From Stomorhina lunata (taxonomy: Eukaryota; Arthropoda; Insecta; Diptera; Rhiniidae): 64,000 bases of DNA. The position numbers and the translations under genes are program-made. Positions 23,899 through 34,713 of this stretch are shown here, in pieces. A model generated the notes under the pieces. It did not search any database. It saw nothing but the letters and a program-made list of their open reading frames with translations, and was not told the DNA's origin. How positions within the stretch are numbered: the first letter of the stretch is position 1; every line of letters begins with the position of its first letter. The stretch lies in contig OW121740.1 of the NCBI GenBank assembly GCA_933228675.1, positions 54,452,174 through 54,516,173 on the forward strand, given 5' to 3'.

Positions 23899-24839
23899 AT
23901 GGACTGCGAAAAAAAAGTTCGTGAAAATATAATTAAAACTTTTCAAAAAAATCCGTCATGGACTTTTAAAAAAATAGCTAAAAATTTGAAAGTTGACCCT
24001 CGAACGGTTTCTAATGCCATTAGACGGTATAAGGAAAACCTGAGCATTGAAAGAAAACCTGGATCAGGGAGGAAAAAAGGTCCTACAGATATTGGTAAGG
24101 CAAAAGAAGTCGAGCGACTCTTTCGAAGAGCGCCTAACACTTCTTTAAGAAAAGCAGCTCGTACGGTGAAATGTTCTACGAATTTTGCACATAGAGTCAA
24201 AGCTTATGCTGGACTGAAGACATACAAAGTCCAAAAGGTTCCAGATCGCAATGCTATAAAGAACTTAGAAGCAAAAAAAACGAGCGAAAAAATTGAAGTC
24301 TGATTTTATAAAAAAATACATCTGTTGTGTGATGGATGATGAAACATACGTACTGGCAGACTTTTCTCAACTTCCTGGTCAAGATTTTTATGTTGCTGAT
24401 AAACGGGGCAATGTTCGGCAAGAGTTTCGCACAAAAAAACAAACAAAATTCCCCAAGAAGTTTCTCGTGTGGCAAGCTATTTGCAGTTGTGGCAAACGAA
24501 GTAAAGTATTTGTGGCATCTGGCACAATAAACACAGAAATTTATATAAAGGAGTGCCTACAAAAATGGTTGTTACCCTTTTTAAGAGAGCACAGAGTGAC
24601 TACATTTTTTTTGGCCCGATTTGGCATCATGCCATTATGGAAAAAAGGCACTTGAGTGGTACTCAAAGAATAATGTAATTTTTGTACCACGAGAGGCAAG
24701 TCCACCTAACTGTCCAGAACTTCGGCCTGTGGAAAGGTATTGGGCTCTGGTAAAAAAGGAATTGAAGAACACAGGAAATATTTCCAAGAACATGTCCGAT
24801 TTTAAGCGCAGGTGGAACACATGCTCCAAAAAGGTGTAA
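23899..24839 (+). pseudogene. DD37E-type Tc1/mariner transposase, frameshifted
   Basis: Three overlapping frames make one transposase: 23899-24303, 24293-24655 and 24621-24839. The first has a helix-turn-helix (TFKKIAKNLKVDPRTVSNAI) and a basic linker RKPGSGRKKG, then a second DNA-binding region. The second carries VMDDETYV with the first catalytic Asp. Near 24600-24620 a frameshift lies just before the second Asp (GAT 24618-24620, in FWPD context). The third frame has PNCPELRPVERYW, with the catalytic Glu at 24732-24734. The gap between second Asp and Glu is 37 residues, the DD37E spacing known from insects. Only two small frame breaks, so a fairly young loss. The start is the first ATG of the open frame. 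Confidence 0.75.
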
Positions 24840-24901
24840 GAAGCAACTGTAAAATCTCTAATGGGAGGGTTTCCGAAAAAAGTCGATAATTTTGCAAAAC
24901 C

Positions 24902-26612
24902 CGAGTACTAAGTAAACATTTTAATGCTAAATGATTTTGTATAATATGTCATTATATTTGCGTATTTTGTAGAGTTTTTATATTAAAAGGTTTGATTTTT
25001 ATTTAAGAAAATCCAACTACAAATTTTATTTAGTTTAAATGTAAAATTGTTTGAAAACTTAATAATTAAATTGTATAACAATTGGGAATTAGAAAGAGAA
25101 ATTAAATTTTTAAAGAAATTTGTTAAAAAAAAAAATAATTTTATAGGAATAAATAGTATGAATTTTAGTAGTTTTGGTTTTAGTAAGTAGTAATTTTTGG
25201 TTTTTTTATGTTTTGTAAAATATTATGTAGTTAGTAGTATTTTCTGTGAGGTTTTTAAATGTTTATGTTTAAATATTATTGTAATGCTATTAGGAAATAT
25301 AAAAGCAAATTTTGAAAAATTTTTAGAAAAAAAAATTATTTTAAAAAAAGAAAGAAAAATTTTTAAGTATCTTCTTTTTCACTCTATATATGTTATTTAT
25401 GTATAAGAAATAATGTTATGTATAAGTTTTGTTTCTTTTTAAGTTTTTAAGAATTTTATTTTTTATATGTTTTTTTTTTGTGGAATGTTTTTTTGTTTTT
25501 GTAGGTGTTAGTTTTTCAAGTGTTTTAGGTTTTTTTGTTTTGGTTTTGATTTAATAAATTTTAGATTTAATATATTTTGTTTTTTGGTTTAAATTATTAA
25601 TTTTTGTTTTTTTTTTTTATTTAAATTAATAATTTATATGTATATGTATAGATTTTTTTATTAATTATTATTTTTTTATATATAATATATATTTTTTGTA
25701 TTTTACTCAATTTTTTTTTTTAATTTTTTATAAACTGGTCAGCAACAGTAGCAAATTTAACAATGTGCGTAACAAATAATTGTAAATATTTAATTTAATA
25801 TGTTTATAAATTTTAATTTTTTTTTCATTATCATTATTATTAATATTTAATATAACTTTATATTTAATATTTATATATAATATAATAATAATAATATAAT
25901 TTATGTAATTTTATGTATAATATGATTACAATCATTTGAATGTTGATGATTTTTTGTTTCATTTTCTTTATATTTATTCAATTAACTTTAAATTTGTTTA
26001 AACAAATATATTATTGCATTTCATTTACGGGAATTTTTCTTCTTTTTTTTGGTTTTAGTTTTTAGTTTTCAAAATTTTCTTTTCCTTGATAAATTATCTT
26101 TTAAAGTTTTTTTTTTTTAATTTAAAATTTTACAACGATTTTGTTGAATTAGATTTTTTTTTAATTTTAGTTTCATTTTAACAAAATGAAATTATTTATT
26201 TATTGAATTTTCTATTATTTTTTCTTTAATGGAGGAATAAATAATTTTTAATTTTTATTTTTGCTTAGAAAAAAAAGTTTTTGAGTTTAATCCTTAAAGG
26301 GTTAATTTGTTCTTTTTTTTTGTGGGGGGAAACAGGTTCTTTGAGATCAATTTTCTATTAATTTAAAATTAATAAAAAATTAGTCACTATTTTTTTTTTT
26401 TTTTTTTTTTGATGATTTTGGAGGGGAGTTAAGTTTTGGTCAAGAAAAGGTTTCTGAAATTTTTAGTTTAAACAAATATATTAAGATAATTTTTACAAAA
26501 TTATAAAGTAATACATTTTAAAAAGTCTAAAAGTTTGGGTTCTATCAAGACCGAATATCAAAAAATTAAGAAGTTTCTTTCTAATGCCTAAAATTCCTAC
26601 ATTTTGTCTTCA
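24902..26612. other. AT-rich unique DNA, no gene seen
   Basis: Long T-rich tracts, poly-T runs (26391-26411) and TTTAATATTTATA-like stretches. The start may hold the right end of the DD37E element. The 69-residue ORF at 25197-25406 is Phe/Lys biased with no domain. Confidence 0.45.
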
Positions 26613-26712
26613 TACAGTGTGAGCCAAAAGTTACCATGAGGCTAAAAAATTTAATAACTTTTACGTTTATATTTTTTTTTAAATATTTAAATAACACTTG
26701 GAGAATAAATTT

Positions 26713-27149
26713 GTGGCTTGGTGCTAAAAGGGCCAATGTCAGTTTTCGGATGTTTTGAGTTAGTCATTGCCTTATCTTCCTCTTTTTACTCTCTTTTATT
26801 TTGTTCCAACAGCCAATCTTTAGCTCATTCCAGAACAGCTTCATAAGAAATTTAAGGGCCAATGTTACTCTAAAATTGTTAATGCTAAAAGGGCCAATGT
26901 TGACATTGGCCACAGAAAAAATATAAAATGTAATAATGAGCTAGGGCTAAAAGGGCCTATGCATATTTTTTTCTTAATTTGGTTTTTTTTTTCAAAGAAT
27001 TGATTTTACCATGCCCTCTAGTAGATCATGATACATGTCTATTTTATGACCGAAACTTGGAAATTAGCTGAAATCTTAAAAACATTTAATTTCTAATTTT
27101 CTCAGAACTGATTTTTTTTTTGACATTGGCCCTTTTAGCACCAAGCCAC
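26713..27149. mobile_element. MITE with perfect 29-bp inverted ends
   Basis: The 29-bp left end (26713-26741, beginning GTGGCTTGGTGCTAAAAGGG) is matched without mismatch by the right end (27121-27149). The motif CTAAAAGGGCC recurs inside at 26883 and 26945, with GACATTGGCC nearby. It splits the mariner relic. No clear TSD, so the superfamily is open; no coding frame. Confidence 0.75.
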
Positions 27150-27352
27150 AGCAATAATAGAGCGGTTCAAAACTGAACCAAGAACCAAATTGTATTACTT
27201 TAGTATTTAAATCAGAGATCAATTATTTTAACGCAAAGATCATATCGTCGACATTATAACGTCAGAATTTCGCCCTCTGCAGCCATGATTCCTTGCTTAG
27301 TTGATCGACAACACCAACATGGTACCGTAACAGATTTGCCTCGAACCGTTAG

Positions 27353-27385
<33 letters not shown>

Positions 27386-28535
27386 GGACCATCACTCAGG
27401 GGATGACCCCTACTTATGCGATGCATTGTGTTGGAACTAGGAAAATAGGTTATGGGAAGGAGGATAGATGGAGTAGTGTTTGTGGACATTTGATTTGAAT
27501 TTACCTATATTGCAACTGGCAGGGAAAACTTCTGCGGGGAGAGAATTCCACATACGAACTGTACGGCTATAGAACGAATTTTCTCTGTAGTGTGTTGTTC
27601 GGTCTACCGGCCAATCGACCACAAAGGAATGAGCTCTAGCAGAATGACGTGTATTGCGTAAAAATGTCCGAGTTTCGGGAACAAGTTCCCTGATTTCGTT
27701 AGAGCAAATTCCAAAGTAGTAACGATAGAACAGTGTGACACAACCCACATTGCGACGGTGCTCAAGTGAATCAATAGAGTTGGATACCCTACTGTCACCG
27801 ATGAGCACTTTCGCCCTCTCCTGCACTCGGTCGAGAAGCTCCAAAATAGACTTTGAAGCACCGGCCCATACATGAGAGTTGTATTCCATTTTCGGTCGGA
27901 TGTAGGTGGTGTAAATAGTAAGGAGATCAGATGAAGTGAAGTATCTCTTGCACCGTTTTAGAAAACCGAGGCACTTGAATGCTTCTTTTGACACATGAAA
28001 GATATGCTTTGACCAACGGACATCACATTGAATTCTCATGCCTAGAACATCAAGAGCATCTGATTCCTCAATATGTACACCACCCATTAATACAGATGAA
28101 GTAACATGGTTTGCCGTGCGTTTATGCGTAAGCATACAACATTGAGTTTTCCGCGCATTAAAATCAACTCTATTCGCACGACCCCATTCCGAAATTGTTT
28201 CAAAATCGCGGTTTAATGATTCATTCATGTTTTGTCTCATAGCGTCCACCTCGAGGAGGCTTGGCCTACGATTGAATGAAAATGAATGGCAAATGTTACT
28301 ATCATCTGCTAAAGAGTAGATAGGGTTGGAAGTTTGACGTAGAAGGTCATTTATAAAGATTAGAAATAGAGTAGGAGAAAGAAGAGAGCCTTGCGGTACC
28401 CCTGAATTAATCTTGAACTCGTTTGAAGAGAACCCATCTATAACAACTCGTATAGTGCGATCTCTGAGGAAGCTCGATATAAACCGAGAGAAGTTATTAC
28501 CGACACCAAAGGCAATAAGTTTTGATAGAAGTGCT
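27353..28535 (-). pseudogene. 5'-truncated non-LTR retrotransposon, RT domain with poly(A) tail
   Basis: The 375-codon open frame read from 28564 to 27437 is the longest coding stretch here. Real RT similarity starts at ALLSKLIAFG (28534); the first ten or so residues belong to the mariner DNA. Residues 54-60 are SGVPQGS, then LSPTLFLIFINDL; residues 84-88 are SLADD, a variant YADD box with both catalytic Asp kept. The C-terminal part (WSKHIFHVSKEAFKCLGFLK, YIRPKMEYNSHVWAG, MWNSLPAEVFP) fits the CR1/jockey-like group. Downstream lies a 27-nt A tail (T run 27353-27379). CCGTT at 27346-27350 and 28536-28540 may be its TSD. 5' truncation is normal for LINEs; no endonuclease, so inactive. Confidence 0.85.
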
Positions 28536-29146
28536 CCGTTGTCCAGAAATAAAAGCAACTTCATTGAAAATTTGATTATGGGTGTTAAGGCTCATTTTCA
28601 TTTGAATGGCGTTGTTAATAAGCAGAGCTATAGGTTCTGAGGCCATTCATCAACGCCAATTGCACCCTATTGGGTGTGAAATATGGTGAGGGAACACATC
28701 TGAAAATATCATGGCCCTTACTTCTTCGAGAATGAAGATGGAAGTGCTGTAATCGTAAATGGAGAGCGATACCACATATCAGGTCTGGTATGTGGTTTTA
28801 GCAGTCACACTGTCCGAGACACAATGGCACTTTTAAGTCAAATTTTCGGGATGCAAATAATTTTCAGAAATTATTTGGCCATATTTGCCCCCGACTAATT
28901 TCTTTGGGGTTATTTAAAGGAGCAAGTGTATGTGGACAAGTCGGCGACAATCCTTGAAGTCAAGGCAAACATTGTTGGAGAAATTAGGAAGCTACAGCCA
29001 CAAATTTTAAAAGATGTTTGGAAACGGTGGTCATTTAAGAGACATTATTTTTCATACTTTGTTATGTTATGTAATATGTTAAAAAAATCAATAAACAAAA
29101 AAGTTGTTAAACAATTAAACCACACTTTAACTTTTGGCCTATACCG

Positions 29147-30860
29147 TACAAAAATTCTATTGATATTTAACTCATTTCTGACATTCTTATGGGGTGCGAT
29201 GACCAGATTTAATTACTCACAAAAAACTTTTCTGTACAAAGTTTTAAGGTAGAAACACAATTGCGACGAACGACGATTTCGTCCATCACGACGAATTCGG
29301 CTTTAAAAATTCGTCTTGTACATTCGACCATTGAACACATTTGAGACGAATAAACGTTGTTGACGCTATTTTTTGTTGATTATTTATTTCCACAAATCAT
29401 TCACACTTTCGTAATTATCGCGCACTCACAACATTTGCAATTTAAAACAGAAATAGAAATATCGCCACTCTAAACCAGTTTAGTCGTCGTTCGTCTGATT
29501 ATGAAATAGAAAAAAAACCTATTGCTCTATTCGATAAGCACGACGAATTTCGTCGTACGCATCTATTGTGAGCATTTTCATATACACCCATACATATATA
29601 CTTCGGTTCACATGCTTCTTGGAATAAAGCAACATAATTGGGGACTCACTATGGAATAACACATATGGTTTGGTGCATAATCTCACTGTTTCCTGTGAGC
29701 TCCTCCTATCTAATCTTTAAGAGAATTCCAGGCAATAGATTTCACGTCGATCGCCAGAACGTTCTTTCTCAGAATCAAGAAAGTGAAAGAAAACGACCAT
29801 AGACAAGGACGTGTGTTAGTTTAATGAGCTTTATAGCAATTGGCAACTGACTCAGTTTTTGATTGAAAATCTTAATTAACAATGAGTTCCATTTCTGGAT
29901 TGATATGACGTTAAAAATCCACATGAGATTAAAGAACTTTCAGTGCAACCCTAAAAAGTAACTTTTTGTGTAGAATTTCTTTGAAAACGACTAGACTAGC
30001 GCCATAGGTTAATGATTACGAACTTCACTTGGCCTGAATTAAAAGATCAAGACATCAACGACAGGTAATATTAACAGGACTTCTCTACATACCTCATGTC
30101 ACTTAACATATTCTGTACAAGCGATTCAAGATCTCTGTCATATCATGTGGAAGTGATATGAAATGGACACCGAAATCGTTCATCGAATAGCACTTAATTT
30201 TCTTGTGAAATTTTCTTAAATTTAAAATGGAAAATTGGTGCTTTTGATTGGTAAGCAGATGTAGCGGACTTTTTAAGCAGTTCAGATTTATTCCCTTTAT
30301 TAAAATTATATTTCTTCAGCCCAAGAAGGTCGACCGACAAGAGTTACATATATCAAAATATATTAAAATTATCTTGTTCGAAAGGAAATAAGTTTTTTTT
30401 TGGCAAAACTCCAAGAAAGACCAATTTTTTCCCAGTTAAAAGAATTTCCCAGCTTTGAGCTGCTTTCGCTATTTTGAAAGACTAATCCATAGGAGCATAT
30501 CTCGGTGCATTAACTTCAGAGATATATGCAATTGATCACGAAAGCTGTTGTATAAAAAATCGGAGATGTATAAGTTTTATATAAATATGAGATCAGTATG
30601 TCTCTTATCAGAGAGCTTAAAGGCTGAGGCATTCCTCTGAAATTTTTATGTGTTTTGTTATTGTAACAAAAACAAAATATGTACATGTAAATTTCATTGA
30701 AAGCGGCTGCCCCATATAAGATCGCATAAGATTAATTTGTTTAAACATGAGTAATTGTTTTTTCTTCAAATTCAAAAAAAGTTTAAGAAATTCCATTTAG
30801 GGGATTCAAGACTTGTTTCCTTATCAGTAAATAAAGAAAAGTTTTTAAAGTGAATAGAAA
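29147..30860. other. Non-coding DNA, mostly unrecognised
   Basis: At 29252-29571 imperfect inverted flanks (ACAATTGCGACGAACGACGA against a right side reading CGACGAATTTCGTCGTACGC) suggest an eroded MITE. About 29600-30860 has mixed composition and looks like old transposon material, but no domain or terminus was readable. Confidence 0.3.
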
Positions 30861-30965
30861 GAAACCCTTTCTTGCCTTAATTAATTATTGTTTTCCGATA
30901 GTTCTATGTTTAATTATTATAATTATTATTTTTGTTTTGTATAATATTTAATTAATTATTATTAA

Positions 30966-30971
30966 TTTATT
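30966..30971 (-). terminator. Candidate poly(A) signal AATAAA for the host gene
   Basis: AATAAA on the minus strand about 65 nt after the TAA stop of the terminal exon. Such hexamers are common by chance in this AT-rich sequence; a distal site is equally possible. Confidence 0.35.
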
Positions 30972-31034
30972 TAAATATATATATAATTATTATTAATATA
31001 ATATATATAAAAACGACCTACAATATGACCGGGG

Positions 31035-31272
31035 TTATTTGCCAAAACCGAAGCCGAATTTGCCAAAGAGATCTTTACCTTTCGACAGCACATCACCACC
31101 CGGCGCTGCTGCGGCGATACCTTTGAGACCGCCCAGCAGACCAGCACCGGGCCCTTGGCTCTGTGGTGGTGGCTGTTGTTGTTGAGGTGGCACTTGTGGT
31201 TGCTGTTGTTGCTGTTGCATTTGCTGCTGTTGTTGGGGTTGCTGTTGCATTTGCTGCTGCTGTTGTTGTTGT

Positions 31273-31310
<38 letters not shown>

Positions 31311-31832
31311 TTGTTGGCCGCCGCCAAATAATCCACCCAGGCCGGTTGATGTTTGCTGCGTTGGCTGCGCACCCATTTGTGGTTGCATTGGATCTTGTTT
31401 TGGTGGTTGTTTAGATCCAAATAGACCACCGGTGGCAGCCGAAGTAGCACCCGAAAGCAAACTAGTTGCCCCGGATAATAAACCGCCTGAGGGTTGTGTT
31501 GTAGGAGGAGGTTGTTGTTGTTGCTGTTGTTGCGGCTGGCCCATCATACCCATCTGTTGGCCCATCTGACCTTGCTGCTGTTGGCCCATCATACCCATCT
31601 GTTGGCCCATCTGTCCTTGCTGCTGTTGACCCATTGGCTGCTGTTGACCCATCATACCCGGCTGACCCATCATACCCTGTTGTCCCATCTGACCCATTTG
31701 CCCCATGCCACCCATTTGCTGCTGTTGCTGTAACTGTTGTTGCTGCTGTTGTCCCATTTGCGTTTGTTGCTGACCATAAGGTTGTTGTTGCTGCTGCATG
31801 CCAGCAACATTACCACCGCGACCGATCATCCC
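31035..31832 (-). CDS. Terminal coding exon, Gln/Met/Gly-rich protein C-terminus
   Basis: Encodes 265 residues and a TAA stop (31037-31035). The exon start is set by the acceptor TATTTTACAG just upstream, with a CTAAT branch point about 20 nt earlier. The open frame runs seven codons further into the intron (ATG at 31853), but that ATG is probably not used. Order: GMIGRGGNVAG; Gln tracts; a Met/Gly/Gln zone in which QQQQGQMGQQMGMMG occurs twice; GGLLSGATSLLSGATSAATG; GLGGLFGGG; a 22-residue Gln run of mixed CAA/CAG codons; Pro/Gln linker; GAGLLGGLKGIAAAAPGG; and a basic aromatic end KGKDLFGKFGFGFGK. No folded domain is visible; most of it is probably disordered. Antisense ORFs here are shadows. 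Not recognised as a known gene. Confidence 0.85.
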
Positions 31833-31853
31833 CTGTAAAATATTTGTTTGCAT

Positions 31854-32534
31854 TAGATTTCATCATTTCATTCTTTCAAGGCTCTCAAACAATTGAACTG
31901 TATTTTTCACTTTCAATAATCAAAAATTAAAGGAAAAATTAGCTAAAAAAGAACTTTTGTTAAAACATTTACAGTATTTTCAGTATTTTTTTCACAAAAA
32001 AAAAACAACGTAACAAAGTTGCGGGGCTTAAAATTTTATTAAAAAAAAATTAAATTTTTAAAAAGGAAGAAAAAGTTTTTTTTTATTTTATAAAATGACA
32101 AGAGAGAGAGAAAAAACACATGTAAGGAATCCATTTAGGAGGAAATTTTGAAACCTCTCAAATTCCTTTTCAATTTCACTTTTCCAATGAAAATAAGTAT
32201 TTGGGTTATGTTTAAAGGATATTTGTAAAATGTGTATAAGTACTTGGAACATAAGAGTTTGGCCGATTTGATGTCATTTACTACATTTTTTATTTTAAAA
32301 TAACTACAATTTGATGATTGCAGGTGTTTCAATTTGTTATTAATTACGCAAGTTGTTATATTGAATCTTAGCAAATTGGAATATGTAATTTTTTTCTAAT
32401 TTCTCTAGTTCTACTCATGGTTGTTTGAAAAAAAATTATAATGGCAACACTTTATGAATTAACATTTTGGTGCCAACTTCACGTACATTTTATAAACATT
32501 AAGCTTTCTTTGTTGTCAGTTGGACCCTTAATTC
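31854..32534. other. AT-rich intronic DNA
   Basis: Immediately upstream of the terminal exon on the minus strand. Contains an (AG)n run at 32101-32112. No element termini and no further exon. Confidence 0.5.
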
Positions 32535-33201
32535 CAGGGACCGAAAATGGCTGTTATTTTTGAATTTTTAATTAAAAAAAGCAACCGCTAGGAAATGTCG
32601 GAGAATAAAACTAAGTATACCATTTTGATAGTCTTGGACCAAATTTCCATAAAATGCGATGATTTTTAAAAATCTGATTTTTATTTTTTAGAAAAAAAAA
32701 TAACAGTTATTTTTTGATTTTTATTTTTTTGAGCAAAAGAACAGTTATTTTTAACTTTTATTTTTTCGAGCAAAAATAAAAGTTATTTTTAACTTTTATT
32801 TTTTCGAGCAAAAATAACAGTTATTTTTAACGTTTTTTTATTCGATCATTAATAAAAGTTATTTTTTGACTTTTATTTTTTCGAGCAGAAATAAAAGTTA
32901 TTTTTGTGATTTCAACCCTAATTATGATTGCGAAATTCAACTCCATTAATTTTTGAGCATTATTTTCTCTGAAGAATTTTATTTGTTTGACAAAAATTTT
33001 CAATAAATTTATCATAATTTAAACAAAAATAACTGTTATTTTTGCTCGAAAAAATAAAAGTCAAAAAATAACTTTTATTTCTGTTCGAAAAAATAAAAGT
33101 CAAAAATACCTGTTATTTTTGCTCGAAAAAATAAAAGTCAAAAAATAACTTTTATTTCTGCTCGAAAAAATAAAAGCCAAAAAATAACTTTTATTTTCTG
33201 A
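32535..33201. mobile_element. Foldback hAT-like element, copy 3, right end lost
   Basis: Starts with the family end CAGGGACCG at 32535 and closely follows 2540-3276, including the same unique centre with TGCGAAATTCAACTCCATTA. It stops at about 33201 inside the array (TTTTCTGACT) without reaching CGGTCCCTG. The small ORF at 32827-33015 is an array artefact. Confidence 0.75.
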
Positions 33202-33446
33202 CTGCTTAATTCTGCTAAATTCTAAGAGAAGATGTATGTAAAATACAAAATTTTGTAAAATAAATTTTTTTATTCACTCTTTATCTTAGATTGAGGTAAA
33301 AATTTTAAAGACATTTCTATTCGAATTACTTTTAATCGGTCGATTATTCTAGGTACTTACATAAAAATCGGGCAGCCCGAAGTAAAAAATGTGGGTTTAT
33401 GAACACCACAATTTTTTAAAACTTCATAGAATTTAAGGAATAATAA
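33202..33446. other. Short AT-rich spacer
   Basis: Unassigned sequence between two elements; nothing recognised. Confidence 0.3.
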
Positions 33447-33448
33447 TA

Positions 33449-34322
33449 AAGGGTTATCCATTTCGTGGTTTCAAAAGTATAGAACTGGAATTCGACATCT
33501 GTCAAACTAAGTTGTTAAACGAATTTTTTCTTTTCAGTTGAAAGCCTGACATTAACGAAAATGGATCGCTTAAATATCACACAACGCATAAAAATGATCA
33601 AAACATACTGCAAAAATGGTGATTCTGCAACAGCCATATATCGTGCTTTAGAAGGAGATAATAGTTTACATAATCCTTCAACTTTGCAAGCAATTTTCAA
33701 AATTGTGAAGAAATTTGAAGAGACTGGAGCGGTTACAAATATTGTAAAGCCTGTGCATCTGTTGTAAATGAAAGTTTTGCCGAAGACCCGAATGTGAATT
33801 CGGAGCGTTATGGTCACATGATTACCTACTGTTTTTTTGCCTGCTACTGACGAATACGACTTGGAGAATATGTGGTTTCAACAAGACAGTGCCACATGCC
33901 ACACAACTCGAGCGAATATGGATTTATTGCAAGAGACATTTCCTGGCCGAGTTATTTCTCGTCGTGGCGATAACAAATTGCCACCAAGATCATGCGATTT
34001 GACACCATTAGATATTTTTTGTGGGGCTACGCGAAAGACGGTGTTTATGCAGATAAACTTTTAACTCTCGAGCACTTAAAAACCAACAGTCGTCAAGTTA
34101 TGTCTGAAATACAACTAATATGTGTCAAAGAGAGGTCGAAAATTACCTCAAAATAATCAATGCTTGCAACAATTCGCGGGGTGGTCATTTAAATAATGTA
34201 GTGTTTCACACATATTTAATGTCAACGTTCAAACTTTATAATAAAAAAGAAATATCATGAACAAATTTTGTATATGTGTTTTATTAACGTTCACTTTTGA
34301 AACCGCAAATTGGATAACCCGA
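33449..34322 (+). mobile_element. rosa-like mariner (DD41D type), internally deleted
   Basis: Inverted ends of about 30 bp share GGGTTATCCA and GGTTTCAAAAGT. TA flanks at 33447-33448 and 34323-34324. A 68-codon frame (33561-33767) gives the N-terminal helix-turn-helix, MDRLNITQRIKMIKTYCKNG. After a deletion the C-terminal part reads DLENMWFQQDSATCHTTRAN, then LPPRSCDLTPLD. From the Asp at 33885-33887 to the last Asp at 34011-34013 there are 41 intervening residues, the DD41D spacing described for the rosa element of a tephritid fly. The region with the first catalytic Asp is gone, so the copy is dead. Relatives: 19904-21021 and 42037-42127. Confidence 0.8.
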
Positions 34323-34396
34323 TACAAAAAGTGGTCCATATTTTACCACACCTCCTATTCAAGATCTTTATTCAAAAACCACATTGATACCCCTTG

Positions 34397-34713
34397 TGAA
34401 CCGCCGTGGTATAGCAGGTTAGTCATCCGCCTAGCATACCAGAGGCCCAAGTTCGATCCCTGGCCAGACCACTTGAAAAAAATAAATTTTCAAAAAAGCC
34501 GGCGGTTCACCTCATAACTCAGCTAGCCACTGGTTATTGAGTATTAGGCTATGAAAAACTTCTCTAACTAATGCATTTGCCGTTCGGAGCCGGCGTTAAA
34601 ACGTAGGTCCCTTTCAATGAGTCTAAAAATAGAATCGGATGCAGCTCATTGTCTGACAGAAGTACCCCTTGTTCCAATTGGAATGTTGTCGGGGAATTAT
34701 CTATCTATCTATC
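34397..34713 (+). mobile_element. tRNA-derived SINE, copy 2 (best preserved)
   Basis: Begins TGAACCGCCGTGG. Box A TGGTATAGCAGG fits TRGYNNARNNGG at every position, and box B AGTTCGATCCC lies about 36 bp further on, so the head is tRNA-like. A body of about 220 bp follows with GGCTATGAAAAACTTCTCTA and CCGTTCGGAGCCGGCGTT. The tail is (TATC)n. Flanked by TACCCCTTG at 34388-34396 and 34714-34722. ORFs crossing it are not genes. Confidence 0.9.

Larger units (their letters stand above)
26615..29146 (+). mobile_element. Mariner-like relic split by a MITE and a retroelement
   Basis: The left end CAGTGTGAGCCAAAAGTTA at 26615 pairs with the right end TAACTTTTGGCCTATACCG ending at 29146; TA flanks both (26613-26614, 29147-29148). 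N-terminal transposase remnants at 27150-27350 read RRHYNVRISPSAAMIP-like sequence and DLPRT, parallel to the ORF at 13474. The C-terminal half resumes at 28541 with NFIENLIM, AHFHLNGVVNKQSYRF, FFENEDGSAVIVNGERY (28718-28770) and the region around the last catalytic site, then EQVYVDKSATILEVKANI at 28920-28975. Removing the insertions at 26713-27149 and 27353-28535 brings the halves together, with roughly 100 residues between them still missing. Confidence 0.75.

Noticed and set aside
28413..28640. 75-residue plus-strand ORF overlapping the RT fragment
   Set aside because: It fuses antisense RT with part of the mariner transposase (AHFHLNGVVNKQ); a chimera at the insertion junction.
29252..29571. 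Complete MITE with GACGAACGACG ends
   Set aside because: The inverted flanks are imperfect and out of register and no TSD was found; mentioned only as a weak possibility.
31833..31853. ATG at 31853 as the start of a separate 272-residue gene
   Set aside because: The acceptor TTTTACAG with a CTAAT branch point lies between it and the exon, and the upstream exon joins in frame at 31832.
31163..31930. Antisense ORFs rich in Val/Ala or Leu opposite the glutamine-rich exon
   Set aside because: They mirror CAA/CAG codon runs on the coding strand; the minus strand has the splice signals and matching exon phase.
34397..34480. Functional tRNA gene
   Set aside because: Boxes A and B are good, but the sequence continues into a repeated SINE body with TSDs, and acceptor-stem pairing is not evident.
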